A DNA stretch of 5,102 bases from Acidobacteriota bacterium. Lineage in GTDB: Bacteria > Acidobacteriota > Terriglobia > Bryobacterales > Bryobacteraceae. The stretch's first letter is position 1. The number at the start of each line of letters is the position of its first letter. The translations under genes were made by a program, and so were the position numbers. Positions 1 through 5,102 of this stretch are shown here, in pieces. The notes beneath the pieces were generated by a model. It saw nothing but the letters and a program-made list of their open reading frames with translations, searched no databases and was not told where the DNA came from. The DNA lies in assembly GCA_021788955.1 (NCBI GenBank), contig JAJYKC010000263.1:1-5102 (forward strand), given 5' to 3'.

Positions 1-888
1 GTTCTCGTTAACGAGGCGCGCGACACCCACACCGAAGTCCTCGTGCTCCAACTCGCGCCCTGCCCTCTGCCCGCCCTTCTCAAACGCACCGGCTTCTTCG
101 ACGCTTCTACGGATCGCACCGCCGCCCTCCGCGCCTGCAAGCGCCACCTGCTCGGCGCCGGTCCCGCACCGGCCGCCGCCGCCAACTTTGAATCTCTCCG
201 CGCCCAACTCGCCGACTCAGCCGGCGTCGCCGAAACGTCAATCGAAGAGGCCCGCGCTTTCTCTTCCGCCTGCGCCGGCGATTTCGAAGCCGCCGTCCAG
301 GTAGACTGCGCCCACCTCCCTGCCACCGGCGTCATCGCCGCCATCGGCTGGGAACTCGGCATGCGCCTTCGCGGACCCTACGAAGAAAATCTGAAATCCC
401 TCCGCACGCTCACCGGCGACCGCCGCTGCCTCCTCGTCCTCGAAAACCTCGACCCCGAACTGCGCCCGCCCTTGAAATTCGGCAACCGCGCCTCGCTCCT
501 CTTCGCCACATCCGAACACACACCCGCGCCGCGTCCCACCGCCGAGCTCCTCGCTCTCTTTTCTTCCTGGATGCGCCAACCCGACGAATGTCTCCGCGCC
601 CTCGGCGAACTTGAAGCCCGCCTTGCCCTCGAACCAGATCCACTCGAACGAGCCCACCTCGCCCGCGCCGCCTCCGCCCTGCTCACCAACCACGAACGCT
701 TCGCGGAAGCCTTCGAAATGCTCGACCGCTTGAGCGCGTCCCTCGAAGAAGCCGGCGACGCCCTCGGAAGCTACCGCGCCCGCTGGGAGCAGAGCTGGAT
801 CCTAGAACAGTGGGGCCTCCGCCCGGCGCAACCCACGCCGCCCCCACCCGCCTCAACCGCCGCCGAGCAGATGGCGCTCCCGTTCTAG
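1..888 (+). CDS. TIR / degenerate NB-ARC (STAND-like) protein, 5'-truncated by window edge
   Basis: The frame is open from base 1 with no stop upstream, so the GTG at 43 is probably internal and the true start lies outside the window; 295 codons are visible. Residues 1-52 look like the end of a TIR domain: a hydrophobic strand (VLVLQL), a conserved-looking PLPALL, then FFDAS and a closing helix. Residues 62-172 follow the NB-ARC/STAND order. SAGVAETS (73-80) sits where the P-loop GxGGxGKT/S should be, but the Lys is Glu78 and the preceding Gly is Ala. A strand ending in VDC follows, then a Walker B-like CLLVLENLD (143-151) and a sensor-like ASLLFATSE (164-172). Residues 194-272 are helical and TPR-like. 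A Pro-rich linker leads to QMALPF at the C-terminus. TIR domains commonly cleave NAD or signal, and STAND modules act as switches; nucleotide hydrolysis is doubtful here. Codons are strongly C-ending. Domain calls are by eye; the exact function is not known. Confidence 0.5.
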   Translation, partial: VLVNEARDTHTEVLVLQLAPCPLPALLKRTGFFDASTDRTAALRACKRHLLGAGPAPAAAANFESLRAQLADSAGVAETSIEEARAFSSACAGDFEAAVQVDCAHLPATGVIAAIGWELGMRLRGPYEENLKSLRTLTGDRRCLLVLENLDPELRPPLKFGNRASLLFATSEHTPAPRPTAELLALFSSWMRQPDECLRALGELEARLALEPDPLERAHLARAASALLTNHERFAEAFEMLDRLSASLEEAGDALGSYRARWEQSWILEQWGLRPAQPTPPPPASTAAEQMALPF

Positions 889-1185
889 TGTCCTGTCCCA
901 GATACTGCGTGACAATACGGCCCATCTGCCGTATGCTTAGTCACGTTCACTACGGCAGCCCCGCTACCCGTAACCGTCGACCGGAAACGGGAACTCGCGC
1001 GGTTGGTTCGAAACGATAATAGCCCGCAGAAGGTGGTCCTTCGTTGCAAGGTTCTGCTGCTGGCCCACGATGGCGTTGCCAACGCGCGCATCGCGAATCA
1101 GCTACAACCTTTCGTTTGGAAAGCCTCGGCCGGCGTCATCCTGGATAAGGTCCGCCATCGTAAAGAATTAACCAGGACGGGAGAG
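888..1185 (+). mobile_element. Decayed IS630-family insertion, internally deleted
   Basis: This roughly 298-bp segment carries an IS630-type transposase N-terminus and is flanked by TA at 886-887 and TA at 1186-1187, matching the TA target preference of the IS630/Tc1 superfamily. The first 31 bases inward from 888 and the reverse complement inward from 1185 agree at 18 of 31 positions (8 of the first 11), counted by hand, which fits worn terminal inverted repeats. The catalytic DDE part is absent. The transposase fragment is a confident call; the exact ends are tentative. Confidence 0.5.
909..944 (+). repeat. Inverted repeat just after the TIR/STAND-like gene
   Basis: An inner perfect 6-bp stem (915-920 with 929-934, loop of 8) sits inside an outer 5-bp stem (909-913 with 940-944), with an asymmetric bulge between them. 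It starts about 20 bp after the stop codon. It could be a transcription terminator, although no T-rich tract follows, or subterminal structure of the IS630-like element. Confidence 0.4.
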
Positions 1186-1188
1186 TAG
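913..1188 (+). pseudogene. IS630-family transposase remnant, N-terminal helix-turn-helix part
   Basis: The open frame runs from a stop at 910-912 to TAG at 1186-1188. The part from about 970 onward reads like the N-terminus of IS630 transposases: VDRKRELARLVRN, a polar turn, then VVLRCKVLLLAHDG followed by VANARIANQL, matching the family pattern of an Arg-rich helix, LLLAxxG and the first HTH helices. After that the match fades, and the frame stops long before any DDE catalytic residues. Full-length family members are several hundred residues; only about 70 survive. No good start or ribosome-binding site is visible, so it is non-functional. The stop codon uses the flanking TA, as expected if the internal deletion ran to the right end of the element. 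Confidence 0.72.
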
Positions 1189-1310
1189 AGCACAACGATA
1201 TCAGCATCACGGTCAAGAGTTACGCGGCGTGGATCAAGGCGCGGCAGGTGCGACTTGAGGGACATCAACAAAGAGTTTGGGATGCTGATCCGCTGCGCCA
1301 GCGCATGATG
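1188..1310 (+). pseudogene. Tyrosine recombinase (phage-type integrase) C-terminal remnant
   Basis: In the frame beginning at 1188 the translation starts EHNDISITVKSYAAW and continues IKARQVRLEGHQQRVW. This matches the end of tyrosine site-specific recombinases, where the pattern is LGHSSIKVTxxHYAPWVKxRQxxLE. The His (1191-1193) corresponds to the last conserved His before the nucleophile, and the Tyr codon at 1221-1223 corresponds to the catalytic tyrosine. Nothing upstream in this frame matches the rest of the catalytic domain, and a stop lies at 1161-1163. The body of the gene has been lost, apparently at the junction with the IS630-like remnant. The open frame runs on to 1541, but resemblance to integrases ends near 1310. 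This is a fragment, not a working recombinase. Confidence 0.65.
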
Positions 1311-1501
1311 ATGGCCGTTTCAGACTCGGCTCAATCACCTGGACTGGCGCCTGGCAAGGTGTCTTACTCTCGACTTTGCTCATGTGACCCTCCCAGATTC
1401 TTGGCCTGTTTCTTGGCGGCTTCGTCGGCCAGTTTCTTCTTGGTCCGCCCTTTCACGACCCGCCCCGCAGGCGGCGGACACGATGGTCTCTTGACCAAAT
1501 T
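1311..1501. other. Unassigned sequence between the integrase remnant and the propeller gene
   Basis: No convincing gene was found. On the minus strand, in frame with and directly after the stop of the propeller gene, 44 codons from a TTG at 1498 to a stop at 1364-1366 encode a Lys/Ala-rich helix (core RTKKKLADEAAKKQAKNL). Inside its end, GGGAGG lies 5 bases before an ATG at 1383, which opens a 49-codon frame ending at 1234. The arrangement resembles translationally coupled genes, but both frames are short and unrecognised. A 7-bp inverted repeat (1443-1449 with 1473-1479) and a 5-bp hairpin (1484-1488 with 1493-1497) also lie here. Confidence 0.4.
1484..1497 (-). terminator. Small hairpin after the propeller gene stop, possible terminator
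   Basis: A perfect 5-bp stem with a 4-base loop begins 4 bases after the stop codon of the minus-strand propeller gene. A second, larger inverted repeat (1443-1449 with 1473-1479) follows. Neither has a downstream T-run, so intrinsic termination is only a possibility. Confidence 0.25.
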
Positions 1502-3718
1502 TCACTTCACCGCGATTGTGGAGCCGATCTGCGGTTGGTAAGAGCTCGTAGTGTTTCCGTCTACTAGCTGAACTCCTGGCAACAAAGAGAAGACTCCTGG
1601 AGCGACATCTTTTGGTATCTGAAAATTGACCTGCACAATTCCGCATACCACGGTTGGCGCACTGCCCGCATACTGCACCGATGCGGGTTTTTGCACGCCG
1701 GCGGGTAGGTTTGGGTCGACGCCTAATAAGATGAGCGCGCTCATACCAGTACTCAGCGGCGCGGCATAAGGAAGGTTGAGCCCACCGCTTTGGCATGGGG
1801 GGTCGGTCCGCCCGTAGCCCGTTCCCCACACTGCCACGATCGAGCCCCTTGCCGCCGGATTCGTTGGTCCGTTGAGCGTCCCGTCCTGATTAACTGCTGC
1901 GGCCTGCGCGGATTGCCCGATCTGCAGTCGGAAAATCCCGGGGCTGCCGAATATCGTTGTCGCGACTGCGGGTCCGAATTGCTTATCGTTGTAGGTCACC
2001 ATAACGTTCGTGGTCCCGTTCACGGTCAACCCAGCAGGCGCAATCGCATTGATCTGCCGCGACTGCGCGTACAGCACTGGCACCGGCGCACCGTCGAATA
2101 GCACCTGAACACCGGCCAACTGCGTGGGTGCATTGCTCTGTGCGTCGGGCTGGTAGGCGACACCGATATCCGGCCCGATTCCAAAGCCCGTGAGCGTAAT
2201 CAGCTCGCCCGGCGCAACTCCGCCGCTGCCAACTTCGGTCGCGGCGTCGAGCACATCGCTCGATAGGCAGGCTGGTGCTGTCCAACCTCCGCTCCCAAAT
2301 TGGACCTTGGATACGACGTCATTGCCGGACTCGTGCCATGCGATCAGCACTGCACCGCCGGGAAGCGGCAATAATCCCCCAACGAAGTTGATATCTCCGC
2401 CGGCGCTGTTCCCCAAATAAGTTGCATCGACGAGCGCACCGTTTGAGTTCAAGTGAGCCAGGATGCCGTTGCTGCGGTTGGTCGAGCCCTGGAAGCAAAT
2501 CACAGGAGCGGAAGGGGTCACCGGAAATCCCGGGCCTGTGAGCCCGCCCATGTAGATATCGCCAGCCGGGCCTACCGCAAGTGCGCTAACACCGACGTCG
2601 AAGTTCGCACCGGTTAGACGGAGATCGGAACTCACCACGTAACTCGCCCAGATCAACGAAATGCCGTCCGGGGCGAACTGCGCCGTGAAACCAGCCGGTG
2701 AGGAGTTGTTCCACGGAGGCACGATCGCTGACCGCTGCATGGTTCCCTGCGTCGTGGGGAGATCCAGTGAACTGGTAGATCCCACCAGATCGATATGGCC
2801 CGCGCTATCGACCGCGATCAGCGACGGGCTGTCCGACCCGCTCCCGCCGAAGTATGTGCTGCTCAGCACGTTGCCGGAAGGATCTAGCCGGACAAGGAAG
2901 CTATTCTGGGTTCCTTTTAGCTGCCGCTGGAACGCACCGGCCGTAACCGGAAAATCCGGCGAAGTGGTCCGCCCCGCGACGAAAGCATCGCCCGCTGGAT
3001 CAACAACAACGGCCGTCGCGGCGTCCGCACCACCGCCGGCGAGAGTGACGTTGAAGTTGATAGTTGAGCCGTCGGCGCTCAACTTGAGGACGAAAGCATG
3101 GCCCGCGGATGTCTTACCCGCAATGTACGCGCTGCCCGCCGCATCCACGGCGATGGCCGAAGTAGCGGCCACCGACTCCGGCAGATAGGTGGAGTAAAGA
3201 AACTTGCTGCCATCCGAACTGACCTTGGCGGCGAAGGCCGTTGCGCTTGCGCTGGACCCGATCGCCGCGCCAGGCGTGGTGGGAAACTGACCGCCCGTCG
3301 AACCAGTGAACGCGACGTTTCCATTGGTATCGATGGCGAGCGCGGTTCCGTTGTCCGCGGTCGGGCCGCCGAGCAGCGTCCCCCAAGTTTGCTTGCCGGA
3401 AGGGTCGACTTTAATCACCACCGCATCGGGACATGGCCCCGGAATTTGGATGCCCATAAAGCCGCTTATGGAACACGTTCCACCTCCGGGCTGGGCTTGC
3501 GCCGCGCCTGCTGTCGGGTGCCCGGACAAGTAGTACGTGTTCCCGGAAGCGTCAAAAACCGCGTGACCCGCGGTGGGCTGTTGGATCGTACTTACGCTCG
3601 CAGGACCTGGCTGCGAAAATCCGCTCCCTGCGGACACGACAATCAGGGCGATGAGTCCTAGCGCCGCACCTCTGAGACGTTCCAATCCAGCATGCCGCGC
3701 ATCTTTACGTGATTTCAT
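1502..3718 (-). CDS. Secreted SBBP-type beta-propeller protein with TIGR03437-like C-terminal domain
   Basis: Starting at the ATG at 3718 this is 738 residues. Residues 1-36 look like a Sec signal peptide: a basic n-region (MKSRKDARHAGLERLR), a hydrophobic core (GAALGLIALIVVSAG) and a likely cut near GFS-Q. Residues about 50-460 hold six to seven repeats of the SBBP type, each with a strand, a D-x-x-G turn (VDPSG, SSDG, SADG, LDPSG, APDG) and then AxDxxGxxYxxGxT, often followed by FPVT. These build a beta-propeller. Residues about 494-738 match the Solibacter TIGR03437 domain: VAPGELITLTG, QINAIAP (555-561), PGIF (593-596), WGTGYG (631-636) and QVNFQIP (696-702). Cys642 and Cys692 could form a disulfide. 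No transmembrane anchor follows. Other in-frame starts are GTG 3733, ATG 3757 and TTG 3769; the chosen ATG lacks a strong Shine-Dalgarno but places the signal peptide at the N-terminus. Its third codon positions are mixed, unlike both flanking genes. Role unknown, probably cell-surface or exported. Confidence 0.88.
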   Translation of the reverse strand: MKSRKDARHAGLERLRGAALGLIALIVVSAGSGFSQPGPASVSTIQQPTAGHAVFDASGNTYYLSGHPTAGAAQAQPGGGTCSISGFMGIQIPGPCPDAVVIKVDPSGKQTWGTLLGGPTADNGTALAIDTNGNVAFTGSTGGQFPTTPGAAIGSSASATAFAAKVSSDGSKFLYSTYLPESVAATSAIAVDAAGSAYIAGKTSAGHAFVLKLSADGSTINFNVTLAGGGADAATAVVVDPAGDAFVAGRTTSPDFPVTAGAFQRQLKGTQNSFLVRLDPSGNVLSSTYFGGSGSDSPSLIAVDSAGHIDLVGSTSSLDLPTTQGTMQRSAIVPPWNNSSPAGFTAQFAPDGISLIWASYVVSSDLRLTGANFDVGVSALAVGPAGDIYMGGLTGPGFPVTPSAPVICFQGSTNRSNGILAHLNSNGALVDATYLGNSAGGDINFVGGLLPLPGGAVLIAWHESGNDVVSKVQFGSGGWTAPACLSSDVLDAATEVGSGGVAPGELITLTGFGIGPDIGVAYQPDAQSNAPTQLAGVQVLFDGAPVPVLYAQSRQINAIAPAGLTVNGTTNVMVTYNDKQFGPAVATTIFGSPGIFRLQIGQSAQAAAVNQDGTLNGPTNPAARGSIVAVWGTGYGRTDPPCQSGGLNLPYAAPLSTGMSALILLGVDPNLPAGVQKPASVQYAGSAPTVVCGIVQVNFQIPKDVAPGVFSLLPGVQLVDGNTTSSYQPQIGSTIAVK

Positions 3719-3882
3719 GGCGCATTCATTCACGATGACACTGGAGCCTGCACGCATGTGGCCGCTCAACAGGCCAGTCTTCTCAGCCTCGCTGGGCGAA
3801 AACTATGTAGCTGCCGCACGGGCGTCCGATCCGGCCACCTGCGCGTGTCACCCGGTCTGCGCGAACGTTCAATTTCTCACTT

Positions 3883-3899
3883 CTCCGTTGTGCGCGATG
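3883..3899. repeat. 17-bp direct repeat, copy 1
   Basis: The sequence CTCCGTTGTGCGCGATG is identical to the copy starting exactly 60 bp further on at 3943. The flanking bases are unrelated, so the identity is confined to these 17 bases. Confidence 0.8.
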
Positions 3900-3943
3900 A
3901 AAAGAAACAACCACAGGGCCGCGAGTGGCGCAAGCCCCGCGGC
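3899..3943 (-). terminator. Candidate intrinsic terminator of the FG-GAP gene
   Basis: Read on the minus strand, a perfect 6-bp GC stem (3943-3938 with 3923-3918) encloses a smaller 3-bp stem (3934-3936 with 3927-3929). A T-rich run (GGTTGTTTCTTTTC) follows a few bases later, ending near 3899. It lies about 30 bp after the stop codon of the upstream gene. The gap between stem and T-run is longer than ideal, so this is moderately supported. Confidence 0.45.
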
Positions 3944-3959
3944 TCCGTTGTGCGCGATG
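3943..3959. repeat. 17-bp direct repeat, copy 2
   Basis: Exact second copy of the 17-mer at 3883. The two copies bracket the hairpin at 3918-3943, sharing one base with its stem. On the minus strand both copies fall in the same reading frame (encoding IAHNG) because the spacing is a multiple of three. Confidence 0.8.
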
Positions 3960-3973
3960 TTGAACGGACTTCC

Positions 3974-5102
3974 TTACTCGATCGTCACGTTCACCATGTT
4001 GGCCGCATGTCCCGCGGCCGTAACCACAACCGGCACATTGCCCATCCCCTTCAGCGAATATGGGAGCAGCACGTTCACCTGATCCAGCCCGGCAAACGAA
4101 GGCTGCGCCCCCGCAAATACCGGAGTCAACGCCAACGGCCCAACCGTCACCGACACCTGGCTCTGCGCCGCCCCGCGCAATCCCGTCCCATACAACTCCA
4201 GATAGACTTTGTCCGTCGAAGGATCGAGCGAAATCGGAACCGGCACAATCTGGTTCCCAATCGTCTGAGCCACGTTCTCCAGCGTCTGCGAGCCATCCGA
4301 ATGCACCCGCAGCACCACCGCCGCGGCCAACCCCTGCGCGTTCGCCGTGAAGATCCCTGGCGCGATCGGCGCCACCTCGAACAGGCTCGACGAAACGCTC
4401 CCGTTCGCGCTGATCACCGAGGCCTGCGCCGCGCCCGCTGGCGTCCCCGAAGGCACAAGAACATTCACCTGAGCCGGCGACACAAAGAAAATGTTCGCCG
4501 GGCGCGAAACCCCATCGGATCCCGTAACGCTCACCGTCGTCCCCGCCACGTTGTCACCCAGCGGCGGCGGTGCTACTTCGGTCTGCGTCGCCAGGTTGCT
4601 CCCGAACACACTCGCAATCGAATCCGGCGCCACGGGCGCGTTCGCCGTAAAACTCGCCCCGTTCACCGTCGACGCCGTCGCCGGGGATTGATTCAGCAGA
4701 ACCTCCGCGCCCCCTTGCCCAATCGGCGTCGTCGCACCCGACACCGCGATCGCCAGGTCCGGACGATTGTCCAGGTTGAAGTCCGCCACGGCAATCCCCA
4801 TCGGCAGCGGACCCGCCGGTAGAAACACCTCGCTCTGGAACGTCCCATCCCCATTGCCCGCCATCAACCCCACTCCGGAATTCGTCCCAGGCCCATGCGT
4901 GATCGCCAGGTCCGGCGTTCCGTCGTTGTTAAAATCCGCCGCCGCGATCGACTGCGCACCTCCCGCAATCGTCACGGCGGGAAGCGCCGTAAACGTCCCT
5001 CCGGCGCTGCCGAGCAAAATCACCAGTTGCGACGCCCCCGACGCCGTCGTGTTCGTCAACACCGCCAAGTCCGCGTTCCCATCGCGATTGAAATCCCCCA
5101 TC
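3974..5102 (-). CDS. FG-GAP/VCBS-repeat protein with TIGR03437-like C-terminal domain, 5'-truncated by window edge
   Basis: The frame is open to the window edge. The ATG at 5101 sits immediately before a repeat motif (GDFN), so it is probably internal and the signal peptide lies outside; 375 residues are visible. Three FG-GAP/VCBS motifs occur about 51-53 residues apart: DFNRDGNADLAV (3-14), DFNNDGTPDLAI (56-67) and DFNLDNRPDLAI (107-118). They have the D-x-N-x-D-G-x-x-D calcium-loop pattern of integrin-like propellers; the third has Asn in place of the loop Gly. Residues about 145-375 match the TIGR03437 domain: QVNVLVP (211-217), PGIF (248-251), YGTGL (304-308) and QVNVLLPY (341-348). It is likely exported and may bind calcium through the loops; partner and role are unknown. 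Third codon positions are rich in G. It lies upstream of, and in the same direction as, the other TIGR03437-like gene, but a terminator-like hairpin separates them, so they may not form one operon. Confidence 0.87.
   Translation of the reverse strand, partial: MGDFNRDGNADLAVLTNTTASGASQLVILLGSAGGTFTALPAVTIAGGAQSIAAADFNNDGTPDLAITHGPGTNSGVGLMAGNGDGTFQSEVFLPAGPLPMGIAVADFNLDNRPDLAIAVSGATTPIGQGGAEVLLNQSPATASTVNGASFTANAPVAPDSIASVFGSNLATQTEVAPPPLGDNVAGTTVSVTGSDGVSRPANIFFVSPAQVNVLVPSGTPAGAAQASVISANGSVSSSLFEVAPIAPGIFTANAQGLAAAVVLRVHSDGSQTLENVAQTIGNQIVPVPISLDPSTDKVYLELYGTGLRGAAQSQVSVTVGPLALTPVFAGAQPSFAGLDQVNVLLPYSLKGMGNVPVVVTAAGHAANMVNVTIE

Larger units (their letters stand above)
3719..3973. other. Intergenic region between the two TIGR03437-like genes
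   Basis: About 255 bp separate the stop of the upstream FG-GAP gene from the start of the propeller gene. It contains a terminator-like hairpin, a 17-bp direct repeat flanking it, and an 8-bp palindrome GAACGTTC (3863-3870) that overlaps a TTGAAC on the minus strand. The propeller gene's promoter probably lies here, but no convincing -35/-10 pair could be fixed. Nothing here reads as a gene. Confidence 0.5.

Noticed and set aside
238..693. Open frames of 77-151 codons antisense to the TIR/STAND-like gene
   Set aside because: Low-complexity Gly/Glu/Arg-rich translations caused by the strong C-ending codon bias of the real gene on the plus strand; no domain is recognisable.
1248..1541. 97-codon plus-strand frame as a complete gene
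   Set aside because: Only its first part, together with sequence upstream of its GTG, resembles an integrase C-terminus. The rest is antisense to other sequence, so it is treated as part of a remnant.
1380..1829. 149-codon minus-strand frame overlapping the 3' end of the propeller gene
   Set aside because: It overlaps in another frame a region that clearly encodes the TIGR03437-like domain, and its composition is Arg/Cys-rich and unrecognisable.
3770..3880. Sigma-70 promoter (TTGAAC near 3868-3873, or TACATA near 3803-3808 on the minus strand)
   Set aside because: Neither box has a matching partner at the proper spacing, so no promoter can be placed with confidence.
3883..3959. CRISPR-like repeat
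   Set aside because: Only two short copies, with no further units and no cas genes; the interval between them is a hairpin rather than a spacer.
3758..4822. 354-codon plus-strand open frame across the FG-GAP gene and the intergenic region
   Set aside because: The translation is an Arg/His-rich shadow with no fold pattern, while the opposite strand encodes clear FG-GAP and TIGR03437-like motifs.

Overview
The window looks like chromosomal DNA from a high-GC soil Acidobacterium of the Solibacter/Bryobacter type. The main clue is that both minus-strand genes carry the C-terminal domain first described in Candidatus Solibacter (TIGR03437-like). In each it sits behind a secreted repeat or propeller region, an architecture very common in that lineage. 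This taxonomic call is inference from protein families; no rRNA or marker gene is present.

Layout. (1) Positions 1-888, plus strand: the 3' part of a gene whose start lies upstream of the window. It reads as the end of a TIR domain, then an NB-ARC/STAND-like nucleotide-binding region with a corrupted P-loop, a helical TPR-like stretch, a proline-rich linker, and a C-terminal hexapeptide resembling a sliding-clamp-binding motif. (2) Positions 889-1501: a gap between convergent genes filled with mobile-element debris. It holds the N-terminal helix-turn-helix part of an IS630-family transposase, then the C-terminal end of a tyrosine recombinase including its tyrosine, then about 190 bp of uncertain sequence. 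(3) Positions 1502-3718, minus strand: a secreted protein with SBBP-type beta-propeller repeats and a TIGR03437-like C-terminal domain. (4) Positions 3719-3973: an intergenic region with a terminator-like hairpin flanked by a 17-bp direct repeat whose copies start exactly 60 bp apart. (5) Positions 3974-5102, minus strand: the 3' part of another secreted protein with FG-GAP/VCBS calcium-loop repeats and the same TIGR03437-like domain.

How they relate. The two minus-strand genes are in tandem and share a C-terminal module behind different repeat domains; both are probably cell-surface or exported. Their roles are unknown. The TIR/STAND-like gene is unrelated to them and is the most interesting item, because proteins of this architecture act in bacterial immunity and signalling. 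Its degenerate P-loop and possible clamp-binding tail are unusual. No complete defence operon, CRISPR array, tRNA or rRNA is visible.
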